A stretch of DNA of 64,000 nucleotides from Ophiosphaerella korrae (GCA_028456385.1 JALNQF010000149.1:1-64000); one strand, 5' to 3'; counted from the first letter of the stretch, positions 1 through 13,300 are shown. The notes: generated by a model not told the origin, from the sequence alone. Numbers and translations are program-made.

Positions 1-821
1 TAGTAATTTCTCTTAAGTCTAGTTAATAGCTTTCCCTATTATTATTAAGCCTAGACGCAAGAATAAGTATAATAAACTTATACTTAGAAAGAGAAATACT
101 AGATACGTTATAAAAACTACGTATATTTATATAAATATACACCTTATAAGCTCTACTATTATTTATAGAAATAATATAAAAAAGAGACTTAGAGTTTAAC
201 TTAAGAGAAATATAATAAGAATAAGGAAATATTTTAATACTATTACGTAACACGTAATTAGTAAGGAAGTAGTAACAACGTATAAATAAAATAGGTATAA
301 GAGAGGATAAAAAACTCTATATTAATAAAGAAACTAGACTAATAACTTTAGCCCTAGGATAAGAAAACTAAGACCTACCTAGAGAAGAAGATAGTGTTAT
401 AGGTGTAATAGAGGAAATTAAGATAGAACTAATTAGTCCTAATCTAAGCACTAACAAAGTATAAGACAAGTAGAGTAATAACCTTAATTAGGAAACTATA
501 TATAACTAGGATACCTAGGCTAATCTATAATCTATAGACTCTTAGTAACTATAGATTATAGATTAAGATAATCTATAATCTACTAGTCTTAGTAACTATA
601 GATTATAGATTATAATAAGTATATAGTTAGTAGAACGCGTATTATTAGAATAGTATTAGTAATTTAATCCTTTAACTATAGAACGCTAGTACAAGATAGT
701 TATAAAATATCTTCTACTATTTATAGTTATTATAGATCCTAATATAAGCTTTTATTATTACTTCTTAATCTATTAACTCTTAATATAGGTACTTATAGTT
801 AACGATAGGTAGCCTATAATA
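1..821 (+). mobile_element. 3' end of a RIP-degraded Ty3/Gypsy LTR element (copy A0)
   Basis: Bases 1-394 match, in the same orientation, the last ~395 internal bases of the complete element at 31,924-38,955, including a purine-rich tract just before the LTR. Bases 395-821 are its 3' LTR. The element body lies left of the window. No reading frame survives; C-to-T and G-to-A changes at CpA/TpG explain most differences between copies. The sequence directly after 821 is the interior of a minus-strand element, so A0 appears to be inserted in it, and 822-826 (AGTGC) is the expected right-hand target duplication. Orientation and family follow from the alignment seen by eye to the better preserved copy. 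Confidence 0.85.
395..821 (+). repeat. 3' LTR of copy A0 (A-type LTR, 427 bp)
   Basis: It starts TGTTATAGGTGTAATAG and ends at the RIP-altered equivalent of CCTATTACA. It is homologous end to end with the LTRs at 31,924-32,352 and 38,527-38,955. Inside lie AT-rich palindromic motifs built from AATCTATAATCTATAG and its complement. Confidence 0.85.
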
Positions 822-3800
822 AGTGCGTTTATTAATCTAAAAAGTATAACTAGGTATTTATATAGTTTATATTACGTTCTAAATACTATTTTCTATTTAT
901 TACTTTCTTTAATTCTAATTTAGTAGTAGGCGTTTTAAATATCTAGTTCTATAAAAATCTTTACTTTCTATAGCTTATCTTATATTTTATCTATTTATAG
1001 TAAAGAGTATTAGTTCTTACTTATAATTATATTAGTCTTTCTAAAATCTACGTAGAGTCTCTTATTATCTATTCTTTTCTTATCTATAAATATAAGTCTA
1101 TATACTACTAAGGATTTAGATTCTTATATCTATCCTTTTCTTATTATATTTTTAATAAATACTTATTTAATTTTAGATTCTTCTTTAGTCTTCTTATAGA
1201 CTAGGCTCTATCTTACGTCTTTATCTTCTACTAGTTCTATTACTAAGTTCTATAGCTAATATTCTAGAAGATAGTCTTTAGGTTCTATAAGCTATTTCTC
1301 TTATTTCTTATATTCTTTAAGAAATTTCCCTTTATAAGTACTTATATTAGCTTTTAATATACTTATTTTATAGTAGTTAATTTTTCTTATTTTTTAATTA
1401 ATATATAAGTTAGTTATTTATAACTATAGTATTTCTAGAATTATATCTTATTTATTATTAATTATTATTATATCTATAACTATATTTTTAATTATTATTT
1501 CTTCTAGTTCTAGTATAGAAGAAACTATTTTAAACCTAATAGGTTCTTAGAATAGTTTTCTTTTAATTATAGTTAGTTATTAGGAGTATTTCTTTATTAT
1601 ATAACGTATTCCTTATATTTCTATAATTTTTTTTAATATAAAGTTCTTTATAGCTTTACTATTAATTATTAGTTATACTTTCTTTTTTTAGTATATACTT
1701 TTTTTTATAATATATAAGCTTCTTATACCTTCTAGCTATTTTTACTTAGGTAGTTTTATAAATTATCTATCTTTTTAAGGCTATAGCTTTACTTTAAGCT
1801 TATATTCCTTATATTTTAGGTATTTATTATACGTATATTTATACTATAGTCTTCTTTAGACGTATTTCTTAGATAGTTTTAGTCTTAGCCTTACTACTAG
1901 GTACCCTTCTTCTATTATTATTTTCTATCCTTAGATATTTTCTACTAGAATTACTTTTCTATAATTATAGCCTTTTCTTTATATAAGCTATATATAGTTA
2001 TTTACTTTTAGGTTCTTATATATAATATAATTCTTATCTAAGTATAATAGCTATAATACTTTAAAGTATACTAGATATTTAGGGTTTATTATTTTATTAT
2101 CTCCTTCCTAGTATTTATCTTTTCTAAGTATATCTATAGTTAGGATATAGTATACTAGTAGTACTCTTAGTATATAGGCTTTATTAATCTATTATATTTT
2201 TTTTATAAAGAACTACTATTCTCTTTATATAAGTATTCTTCTTACTATAACTATATATTACTTTATTTATTCTTAAAATAGTATAAACTTTATTTCTTTA
2301 GAGTTATATTCTTTCTAGTCTTTATACGCTTTTTCTATACTTATAACTAGTAAGTATTTCTAAATAAACTTCTATTCTTTATTTTATTCCTCTATATTTA
2401 TTATTATATAGCTATTATAGCTATATATATCTAGCTAGGTATATTTTATACTTTTTATACTAACTCTTTTTTTACTTTCTTATATCTTTTTAGAAGAAGC
2501 TATAGTAGTCTCTTTATCTAGTACTAGTTCTTTAGCCTAGATTAATAGATTCTAGGGTTCTTCTCCTCTTAAATCTTCTATTAGTAGGTCTATTACGTAC
2601 GCTATTTCTTTTAGCTACGCTTTTATTCTATTTTCTTTTATTACTACTACTCTATTTTTTTATAAGAACTATCCTACTCTCTACTTACTAAAAAGATATA
2701 TATAGTAGTTATCTTTATAGTAAAAAGTTTAATAGAGTATTATATATTATAATTCTTTACTTTTAGCTACTTTCTTTTAAGGTTTAGCTTATACTTTTAG
2801 TACTTCCTTCTTACTTTTAGTTATTTTTAACTAAGCTTCTTTATCTTTCTTATAGTCTTTACTTCTATAGTCTTTTATAAAGTATTTTAGTTTTCTATAT
2901 TTATAATATACTATATCTTTTTTCTTTTATAATTAGTAGTCTTTTATATAGTAGCCTTTTTTATTATAGTTAAAGTATATAAAGTTTTTATTTTTCTTCT
3001 TTTTTTTATCCTTATTAGTATTAAAGATTATAGAGTCTCTAGTATCCTAATTTCTAGGTTAACTTCTATACTTATTCTTCTTCTTTTCTTAAAGATTATT
3101 ATTAATTTATATTACTTATTATTTTAAAGCTTTTAGTATCTTTAGTTTTTCTATATAAATTATTTTGTATTAGATTTTTACGTTTAGTTCTTATTTAAAT
3201 TATAATATTAGGGCTAATTTATTCTATTCTATATTTTATAATAGTTATTTAAATTATAATATATATTTAGGAATACTCTTACTTTATATAAGCTTTTTAA
3301 GTTTTTCTTTAGCTTATTAGGTAATATTAGTATCCTTAAATACTACTCTTATTTATTTAGTAAAGTATTTATAACTTCTAAAGATAGCTTTAGTTTTATG
3401 CTTCTATATTATTAGGGTATATATTATATAGTTTATCTAGTAAGGTTTAAACTATCTTATTATATCTTCTTTAAAGTATATTCTAATATATATTACTTTT
3501 TTCTCTTCTATATTAAAGTATAGTACTTATATATCTATCTAGAGTTATACTAATACTATAAAAGGTTTTAGTTTTTCTCTTATTCTATTAAATTTCTTAA
3601 GTATAAGTATCTTAGGTAGTTTCTTTATTACGCTTATCTCTAGTCTTTAGGTAATTAGTTCTATCTAGTTCTAACCTTTAATAATAGCTTTAATTTATAC
3701 TTTATTTTACTTTAAGTAGTTTTATAGTTCTTTGTTCTATATTTCTAAAGCGTTAATTACTATCTTTATATTTTTTTTTTCTAAAATTAGGTTATTTATA

Positions 3801-4441
3801 TAATTTCTAATTACCTTCTATACTATATTATCTAATTTATAACTACTTATAGGTACCTTAGCTACTTATTTAGTTAAACTTTCTACTATTATATTAGCTA
3901 GACTATATACTACTTACGCTTTACTTCTTGTAATAACTAAATTAGTAAGGTATAATAGAGTTACTAGAGTTAGTATCCTTATAACCTTCTAAAGTATTAG
4001 TAGATTAAGAGTTAATAATAAAAGCTTATATTATAATTAGTAATAACTATAAATAATAGTTAATTTATATATATAATATTAAGTATTAGCGTTCTAGGTT
4101 AGAGATTAGATTACTAATATTATCCTAATAATACGTATTCTATTAACTATATACTTATACTAATCTATTTATATAATACTATAAATTACTACTAATCTAT
4201 TTATATATAACTATAAATTACTACTAATCTATTTATATATAACTATAGATTACTTTAATTTATTTATATATTATTATAGATTACTCTAATCTATTTATAC
4301 GTAATTATAGATTACTACTACGTATTCTAGTTATAAGTAGTCTCCTAATTAAAGTTATTACCTTACTTGTTCTATACTTTATTAGTATCTAAGTTAAGAC
4401 TAATTAGTTCTATCTCGATTTTTCTTATTACGCCTATAATA
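822..4441 (-). mobile_element. 5' half of a minus-strand Ty3/Gypsy element (copy B1)
   Basis: Internal sequence at 822-3950 corresponds, reversed, to the gag through mid-reverse-transcriptase part of the complete element. The 5' LTR follows at 3951-4441. The copy starts abruptly inside reverse transcriptase, exactly where copy A0 ends, which is what insertion of A0 into B1 would give; the missing 3' half should lie left of the window. All frames are broken by RIP-type stops. The sequence after 4441 is again internal gypsy sequence (copy B2). Confidence 0.75.
3951..4441 (-). repeat. 5' LTR of copy B1 (B-type LTR, 491 bp)
   Basis: In plus-strand coordinates it runs from TATAATAGAG to CGCCTATAATA, the reversed and RIP-altered form of the TGTTATAGG LTR start. 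It differs from the A type in its centre, where a ~31-bp AT-rich unit (AATCTATTTATATATAACTA...) is repeated about five times at ~4,150-4,320. Confidence 0.7.
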
Positions 4442-7400
4442 TTAATTCTAATTTAATAGTAAGTATTTTAGATATCTAGCTTTATAAAGATTTTTACTTT
4501 TATTAGCTTATCTTGTATTTTATTAATTTATAGTAAGGAGTATTAGTTCTTATTTATAATTATATTAGTTTTTCTAAAATCTATATAAGGTCTTTTTTTA
4601 TTTATTCTTTTCTTATCTATAAATATAAGTCTATATACTACTAAAAATTTAGATTCTTATATCTATCTTTTTTTTATTATATTTTATATAAATACTTATT
4701 TAATTTTAGATTCTTTTTTAGACTTTTAGTAGACTAAGCTCTATCTTATACTTTTTCTTTCTTCTAAGTCTATTACTAAGTCCTATAGCTAATATTCTAG
4801 AAAGTAGTCTTTAGGTTCTATAAGTTATTTCTCTTATTTCTTGTATTTTTTTAGGAATTCTCCTTTATAAGTACTTATATTAGCTTTTAATATATCTATT
4901 TTATAGTAATTAATTTTCTTTATTTACTAATTAATATATAAGTTAGTTATTTATAACTATAGTATTTCTAGGATTATATCTTATTTATTATTAATTATTG
5001 TTATATCTATAACTATATTTTAGATTATTATCTCTTCTAGTTCTAATATAAAGAGAACTATTTTAAACCTAATAAGTTCTTAAAATAGTTTTCTTTTAAT
5101 TATACTTAGTTATTAAGAGTACTTTTTTATTATATAGTATATTCTTTTTATTTCTATAAACTTTTTTAATATAAAGTTTCTTATAGCTCTACTATTAATT
5201 ATTAACTATATTTTTCTTCTTTAGTATATACCTATTTTTGTAATATATAGGCCTTTTATACCTTCTAGCTATTCTTACTTAAGTTATTTTATAAGTTATC
5301 TATCTTTTTAAGGCTATAGCTTTACTTTAAGCTTATATTCTTTGTATTTTAGATATTTATTATATATACATTTATACTATAGTCTTTCTAGGATATATTT
5401 TTTAGATAACTTTAGTTCTAGCTTTACTACTACGTATCTTTCTTCTAGTATTACTTTTTATCCTTAAATATTTTCTACTAGAATTACTCTTATATAATTA
5501 TATCCTTTTCTTTATATTAGCTATATATAGTTACTTTCTTTAGGGTTCCTATATATAATATAATTCTTATCTAGGTATAATAGCTATAATACTTTAAAGT
5601 GTACTAGATATTTTAGGTCTATTATCTTGTTATCTCCTTCCTAGTATTTATCTTTTTTAAGTATTTCTTTTATTAAGATATAGTATACTATTAGTACTCT
5701 TAGTATATAAGCTTTATTAATCTATTATATCTTTTTTATAAAGAGTTACTACTTTCTTTATATAAGTATTCTTTTTACTATAACTATATATTATCTTATC
5801 TATTTTTAAAATAGTATAAACTTTATTTCTTTAAGATTACGCTCTTTCTAGTCTTTATACACTTCCTCTATACTTATAACTAGTAAGTATTTCTAAATAA
5901 ATTTCTAATTTTTATTTTATTCTAATATATTTATTATTATATAGCTATTATAGCTATATATATCTAGCTAGGTATATTTTATACCTTTTATACTAACTTA
6001 TTCTTTACTTTTTTATAGTTCTTTAGAGGAAGCTATAGTAGTTTCTTTATCTAGTACTTATTCTCTAGCCTAGATTAATAGAATCTAGGGCTCTTCCTTT
6101 TCTAAATCTTTTATTAGTAGGTCTATTATACGCCTTATTTTATTAAGCTATACTTATATTCTTTTTTCTTTTATTACTACTACTCTATTCTTTTATAAGA
6201 ACTATCCTACTCTTTACTTACTAAAAAGATATATATAGTAGTTATCTTTATAATAAAAGGTCTAGTAGAGTATTATATATTATATTTCTTTACTCCTAGC
6301 TACTTTCTTTTAAAGTTTAGCTTATACTTTTAGTGCTTCCTTTTTACTTTTAGTTATCTTTAACTAGGCTTCTTTGTTTTTCTTTAAGTCTTTACTTTTA
6401 TAATCTTTTATAAAGTATCCTAGTTTCTTATATTTATAATATACTATATCCTTTTTCTTTTATAATTAGTAGTCTTTTACGTAGTAGCCTTTCTTACTAT
6501 AGTTAAAGTATGTAAAGTCTTTATTTTTTTTCTTCTTCTTATCCTTATTAGTATCTAGGATTATAGGGTTCCTCTTATTATAGTTCTAGGTAGATCCTCT
6601 ATACTTATTCTTTCTCTATTCTTAGAGATTATTATTAATTTATATTCCTTATTATTTTAGAGTATCTAGTATTCTTAGCTTTTTTATATAAATTATCTTA
6701 TATTAGATTTTTAAGTTTAGTCCTTATTTAAATTATAATATTAAAGCTAATTTATTCTATTTTATATTTTATAATAGTTATTTAAACTATAATATATATT
6801 ATAGAATACTCTTATTCTATATAAGCTTTTTTAGCCTTTTTTTTAGCTTATTAGGTAATATCTATATCTCTAAATACTACTCTTATTTATCTAGTAAAGT
6901 ATTTATAACTTCTAAAGATAGCTTGTATTTTATCTTTCTATATTATTAGTACGTATATTGTATAATTTATCTAGTAAGGTTTAAACTATCTTATTATATC
7001 TTCTTTAAGGTGTATTCTAATATATATTACTTTCTTTTCTTCTATATTAAAGTATAGTACGTATATATTTATCTAGAGTTATACTAAAGCTATAAAGAGT
7101 CTTAGTTTCTCTCTTATCTTATTAAACTTCTTAAGTATAAGTATCTTTAGAGGTTTTTTTATTGCACTTATCTCTAGGCGTTAGGTAATTAGTTCTATTT
7201 AGTTCTATCCTTTAATAATAGCTTTAATTTAGGCTTTATTCTATTTTGCGTACTCCTAGAGTTCTTTATTCTAGGTTTCTTAGGCGTTAATTACTATCTT
7301 TATATCTTTTTTCTTAGAGATTAAGTTATTTATATATTCTCTAATCTATCTCTATCCTATATTATCTAATTTATAACTACTTATAAGTGCTTTAGCTACT

Positions 7401-7484
7401 TTTTTAGTTAAACTTTCTACTATCGTATTAGCTAGACTATACGCTACTTACGCTTTACTTCTCGTAATAACTAAATTAGTAAGG

Positions 7485-8187
7485 TATAACGTATTACTAG
7501 GGTTAACTTCTTTATAACCTTCTATAGTATTAGTAGATTAAGAGTTAATAATAAAAGCTTATATTATAATTAGTAATAACTATAAACAATATTTAATTTG
7601 TATATACAATATTAAGTATTAGCGTTCTAGGTTAGAGATTAGATTACTAATACTATCCTAATAATATATATCCTATTAACTATATACCTATATTAATCTA
7701 TTTATATAATACTATAGATTACTACTAATCTATTTATACTGTAGTAGAGTATTATAAAGAAAGGAATAGTAAAAAAAAAGGGGGTAGGTAGTTGCTAGGG
7801 AAACACGAGTACTAAGGGCTTATAAGGAGGCGAACTATTAAGGAGGAGAGGTAAGAAGGGGAGCGCGGCCGACAGGCCTTCGGGTCGCAGGATACAATCT
7901 ATAGGAGTGCGAACAATGTTTAGAGTTAGTTTAGCTAATGAAGTTCAAGTTCCCTAAGACTAATAAGCCCTCGGGCCCTAGATCTATATCGGGCACACAA
8001 CCCTACAACAATACGTAACTATAGATTACTACTAATCTATTTATACGTAGTTATAGATTACTATTACGTATCCTAGTTATAAGTAGTTTCTTAGTTAAGG
8101 TTGTTACCTTACTTGTCCTATACTTTGTTAGTATCTAAGTTAAAACTAATTAGTTCTATCTTAGTTTCTCTTATTACATCTATAATA
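7485..8187 (-). repeat. 5' LTR of copy B2, interrupted
   Basis: Homologous to the LTR at 3951-4441 outside the insert at 7740-8010. Without the insert and its 4-bp duplication it is ~428 bp, shorter than the B1 LTR because fewer ~31-bp units are present. It ends at CATCTATAATA, and 8188-8192 (ACTAG) is the candidate target duplication. Confidence 0.7.
7740..8010. mobile_element. 271-bp solo-LTR-like insertion inside the B2 LTR
   Basis: It begins TGTAGTAGAG and ends CCTACAACA, so it has TG...CA ends with a short imperfect inverted match. It is flanked by ATAC on both sides (7736-7739 and 8011-8014). Its base composition is close to normal (for example GCGCGGCCGACAGG and CCCTCGGGCCC), in sharp contrast to the surrounding RIP-saturated LTR. 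No open frame is present. The simplest reading is a solo LTR of an unrelated family that arrived after the host LTR was mutated. A short non-autonomous element is the alternative. Confidence 0.6.
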
Positions 8188-9134
8188 ACTAGGTAGTTTT
8201 AGCTAAATAAAAGATTTAGAGTCTATTACTTATTTTCTTTTATTTTTTTATAAAGAAAACTTAAAATATTATTAGAAGTTACTTAGTACTTTTTTTATTA
8301 GAGTAGTTAGTATAGTAAGTCTTTAAGTCTATTTTTCTAGAGACCTAGTTCTAGTACGTATTTTATAGATTTTTTATAGTATAGTAGTTCTAGATTATTT
8401 TCTTAGTTCTTTACTAGATCTATAGTCTACTATTTATAGTATATTTTTATTTTATAAGTATACTTAGTATAAGTAATAAAGAGGTTATAAGCTAGTATTA
8501 TTTTAGTTTAAGAGGCTAGCTTTTAAGGAAATAGAAGATTTTTTATATAACTAAGTTATAGTAGTTATATATTATATTAGTACGTTTAGCTATTAGCTTA
8601 TAGAGATTTAGATCTTTAGTACTAGCTAGTAAAGGTTTTAGTAGAGTCTAAGGCGCTTTATTACTTAGTTTTTATAAATTAAGTACTAGTAATTTATATA
8701 GGTTTAGAGGTCTTTTCTTTCTCTAGTACTACTACTTAGGTTTAATACCTAGTATAAGTACGCCTTTACTTAAGTATATATAGTAAGTATAAGCTAAAGC
8801 TTTATAACTTATAAAGTAGTTAAACTACTCTTCTTTAGTATATATTTTTTTCTAGAATATTAGCGCTAGTACTAGTAAAAAAAAAGAGTATTAGAAACCT
8901 TAACTAGAACTATAATATAGTAAACTTAAAGGACTACCTAGTGCGCTATAGCTAAGGTAAGATCTAATTCCTAGTAGTATAGTTCTTTTTAGCTAACTAG
9001 GCTTAATTAAGAGTTAGCTATAATTAGCTATCTTGTAGTAACTTTAGCGTAAGTAAGAAAACTACTAGCGTAGTTTTAAGTTATAGAGAAGACTATAAAA
9101 GTAAAATATTTATAGAGATTTACTATTATATAAA

Positions 9135-9288
9135 GTAGACTTTATATAAGATAACTTAATAAAGTAGTTTTAATAATTAACTAAAAAGAGTAAATAGTAG
9201 ATAAAGCTATCTAAGTAAGTACTAAGTATATATACCTAGTAGCTTACTAAGTACTAACTAAAAGTAGAGAGGTAGTTAAATATTAGTA
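9135..9288 (+). repeat. Left arm of a 154-bp inverted repeat
   Basis: Reads GTAGACTTTATATAAG... and is the near-perfect reverse complement of 9809-9962. The few differences seen are G/A transitions of the RIP kind. The arms are separated by ~520 bp that include a transposase-derived stretch. Confidence 0.8.
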
Positions 9289-9736
9289 TAAAAATAAAAG
9301 ATATAAGAGATAACTCTCTTATAAGTAAGTTAAGAGCTTAGCTAAGTATATAGTTAAAAGAGGCTTAAATAATACTATATTAAGTAGCTATAATATATAG
9401 GTTAAGTAAAGAGGAAAGATAGCTAAGATTATCTTATTTTAATTATAGTACTTAATAAAATCTATAGTAATGTAAGATCTATAGCTATTAAAGATAAGTA
9501 GCTAGTAAGATTATTAAGCTTTTACCTTAGTATAGTAATTAAAGACTTATTTAAGCTAGGTAAAGCTTATATTATTATTTATCTAGCCTAATAGTAATAA
9601 GGTAACGTATACTAAGTGTTTTACTACCTTAATATCTTTAACCTAGCTTAATTATATTAATCTAGAATCTAACTAATAGATTATAAGGGAGTTATCCCTT
9701 ATATCTCTTATTTTCGCACTAATATTAGTAAGTTAT

Positions 9737-9819
9737 AACTTACTAATATTGTAAACTTACTAATATTACAAACTTACTAATATTATAAACTTACTAATAT
9801 TATAAACTTACTAATATTT
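9737..9819. repeat. 17-bp tandem repeat (AAACTTACTAATATT unit)
   Basis: About five tandem copies of a unit containing AAACTTACTAATATT, immediately inside the right arm of the inverted repeat. Confidence 0.8.
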
Positions 9820-9962
9820 AACTACCTTTTTACTTTTAGTTAGCGCTTAGTAAGCTACTAGGTATATATACCTAGTACTTACTTAGATAGCTTTATCTAC
9901 TATTTACTCTTTTTAGTTAATTATTAAAACTACTTTATTAAGTTATCTTATATAAAGTCTAC
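9809..9962 (-). repeat. Right arm of a 154-bp inverted repeat
   Basis: Reverse complement of 9135-9288. It ends next to CTACC (9959-9963), the target duplication of copy A2. Confidence 0.8.
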
Positions 9963-9963
9963 C

Positions 9964-10390
9964 TATAATAAGCTACTTATTATTAACTATAGGTACCTAT
10001 AAGAGAAGTTAGTAGATTAGGAAGTAATAATAAAAGCTTGTATTAGGATCTATAATAACTATAAATAGTAAGAGATATTTTATAACTATCTTGTACTAGC
10101 GTTCTATAGTTAATAGATTAAATTACTAATACTATCCTAATAATATATATCCTACTAACTATATACTTGTTGTAATCTATAATCTATAGTTACTAAGACT
10201 AGTAGATTATAGATTATCTTAATCTATAATCTATTAATACTAAGAGTCTATAGATTATAGATTAGCTTAGGTGTTCTAGTTATATATAGTCTCCTAATTA
10301 AGGTTATTACTTTACTTGTCTTATACTTTGTTAGTACCTAGATTAGGACTAATTAGTTCTATCTTAATTCCTTCTATTATACCTATAATA
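9964..10390 (-). repeat. 3' LTR of copy A2
   Basis: A 427-bp A-type LTR, homologous to 15,792-16,218 and to the LTRs at 31.9 and 38.5 kb. Its inner end is next to a pyrimidine tract (reverse of the polypurine tract). Confidence 0.85.
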
Positions 10391-13300
10391 CTATCTCTCT
10401 CTCTAGGTAAGTCCTAGTTTTCTTACTCTAAAGCTAGAGTTATTAGTCTAGTTTCTTTATTAATATAGAGTTCTTTATCTTCTCTTATACTTATTTTATT
10501 TATACGTTACTACTACCTCCTTACTAATTACGTATTACGTAATAGTATTAAAATATTTCTTTACTTTTATTATACTTCTCTTAAGTTAAACCTTAAGTCT
10601 CTTTTTTATATTATTTCTATAAATAATAGTAAGGCTTATAAGGCGTATATTTATATAAATATACGTAGTTCTTATAATATATCTAGTGTTTCTCTTTCTA
10701 AGTATAAGTTTATTATACTTATTCTTACGTCTAGGCTTAATAATAATAGAGAAAGCTATTAACTAGACTTAAGAGAAATTACTATCTTAAATTATAGAAG
10801 CTAAAGCTAAGTATAAGTGTATCTAAAAGCTTATATAGAGTAAGCTAGTAAAAAATTAAGCTTATTTCTCTTATCTTTATAAGATAAAGGCTTTAAATAA
10901 TAAAAAATTAGCTAAGTAGTTAGTAGCTCTAGAAGCTAAGCTAGACTTAGATAAAGTATTTAGTATTACTATAGTAGGTCCTATACTAGACGTCTCTATT
11001 GTCTCTCTATCTATTATTAGTAATATTAGTTCTCTTAGTTTACTACTAGGCGTTCTAGAGAGTTTTAATTTTAGAACTCCTCTAATTTCTTAAGGTAATT
11101 AAAATTATCTTCTAGTTTCTATATTTTCTCTTATAGTTGTCCTTTTTTATCTATACCTATCTATTTTACTAAGTAGTAATTTCTTCTATTATAGAATTAG
11201 TATTATAAGATTTCTTTAACTTCTTATTCTTCTTATTCTCTATACGTATCTACTTTATATACTAGTAGTTTTACGTTTTATAGTACTTATTCTAGTAAAG
11301 CTATATAGAATATTAAGTATATCTTTATCTTATTTAGTAGCTTTAATCTAAACGTAACTAGTGTAACTTCTTTCTTAATTTTATATAGTCTTATCTTAAT
11401 ATAGTCTAATTTTAAACTTAGGCGCTTACTCTTAATATTCTTTTATACTAGCTATACTTTTTCTCTTTTTTTAAATTAAAGTCTCTCTTTATACTTTTTA
11501 TTATAGTACTTTACTATATAATTATATAAGAATTCTATATCTTATCTTAGTTAATTATATATATCTTTAAGTTTATTAATAAAGTTTTCTCCTCTTAGAG
11601 ACTAAGATATCTAGTTTCTTAGTGTCTAGTATATATTAGGCTTAAATCTATAGTTTATAAAGAAGAGTAATACTCTTATTACTATATTCTTTGCGCTATT
11701 ATATACTAACTATACTATAAGTAGTAGTTATACCTAATTATTCTAGTTATAGTTAAGGTAGTATCTTAAGTACTATTCTACTATTTAATTTATTTATTCT
11801 AATTATCTATCTATTTATAGTTAATATACTATAGATATTATATATTATATTCCTAATTATACTAATATTATTCTCTATAGTTTTAATATAAATCGTATAT
11901 CTTTATCTATAATAATTTTGTCTAGTAGTCTATATTAGCTAATTATAGTTCTTAGAACTTAATATATAGTAACTTCTATTCTACTCTTCTCTTTATATAG
12001 TTAGAAGTATATATACTTTATAAGCTTATTTACTATAGTTATAATTCTATTATATTTAGCTCCTAATATTAGGTCTCTAGACTTAGGTAGTTTTATAATA
12101 AAGTCTATTGTAATAACTCTCTATAGTTATTCTAGTATTTCTACTAGTTATAATATTCTATATAGTACGTATCTATTATACTTATTCTTATAGTATTCTA
12201 TATAGTCTTATAGTACTTCTATTACTAGTTATCTTACTTTTAGGATATAGTAGTCTTGTAGTAGTCTATCTAATATTTTTTTAATTCTTTAGTAACTATA
12301 TACTAGTAATTTATAGAATTATCTTATAAATTCTCTCTATATCTTACTTAGAATATATATTCTTCTATAAGCTCGTATAAATCCTTCTTAGGTTTTTAGT
12401 TTCTTTATTTCTTTAGATATTTCTTGCGTTATTTTCTAAATCTATTTGTCTAGCTTACTACTTATTCTTTTAAGTATTACAGCTATCTTTAGTATATTTA
12501 GGACTAGATATCCTTCTTTGTTCTTAACTAAAACTATACTAGTAGCGCTTACTTTTTCTTATAAGTCTAGTCTTCTACTAAGAGCGTTTATAAATTAGTT
12601 ATCTTTTCTTTTTATATATATAATTTCTATATTAAACGTTAATAGAAATTCCTACTATCTTATATAGTGTTATAATAGTTTTTTATTTATTATAAATTCT
12701 ATAAGATTCTTATAGTCTATATAGACCTTTATCTAATATTTTACTCCTTATAAGTATACTCTCTATTATTTAAATACTTTATAGATTACTAGTATTTCTT
12801 TATTATAGATTAAGTAGTTAAGTTCTACTATTTTTATCTTCTTAGAGAAGTATTTAACTAAGTATTCTTTTTTAGTCTCTAGGTCCTCTTATATTAGTGT
12901 TATTCTATAGACTAAATTAGATATATCTATTTTTACTATTATAAGTAGGTCTAGATTATATATTCTAATAACTAGGTTTTCTATAAACTTTCTTTTAATC
13001 TTATTAAATACTTTGTTGTATTCTTTTATCTATTTAAATAGCGTATCCTTTTTTATAAGTCTTGTTATTAGTTCTATATCTTTAGACTATCTTATTATTA
13101 GCTTTTTATAAAAGTTAGCTAGCCTATAAAACTATTATACCTCTTTTAGGTTTTTTAGTATTAGCTATTTATTAATTAATCTAATCTTTTCTAGGTTAAT
13201 CTTAATTCTTCCTAGTTTAATAATAAATCTAAGGAAATCTATTTTCTTTATATAGAACTCGCATTTCCTTATTTTAAAAAATAGTTTATTTTCTACTAGT

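Larger units (their letters stand above)
4442..8187 (-). mobile_element. 5' half of a second minus-strand Ty3/Gypsy element (copy B2)
   Basis: Internal sequence at 4442-7484 again corresponds, reversed, to gag through reverse transcriptase, and its B-type 5' LTR lies at 7485-8187. It starts inside reverse transcriptase at a point a few dozen bases from where B1 starts, directly against the outer LTR end of B1. This fits B1 having inserted into B2, with 4442-4446 (TTAAT) as the right target duplication. The LTR is interrupted by a 271-bp foreign insert at 7740-8010. No coding capacity remains. Confidence 0.75.
8188..9963 (-). mobile_element. RIP-degraded pogo/Fot-type transposon fragment
   Basis: Between ~9,430 and 9,500 the minus strand matches the DDE-domain segment of the pogo element at ~39,125-39,190 (the part around its remnant of the GHGSH/DFI motif). 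Farther left, ~8,490-8,540 resembles the transposase C-terminal part at ~39,840-39,900. The frame is destroyed. With the piece at 16,219-16,960 this probably made one minus-strand element that copy A2 later split. The segment also holds a 154-bp inverted repeat and a tandem repeat that the pogo family does not explain. Confidence 0.55.

Noticed and set aside
23..253. 76-codon minus-strand open frame in the AT-rich block
   Set aside because: It lies inside the degraded 3' region of a gypsy element and is a chance frame in AT-rich DNA.
4150..4320. Regularly spaced repeats that could suggest a CRISPR array
   Set aside because: The units are direct tandem copies without unique spacers, within a retrotransposon LTR in a eukaryotic genome.
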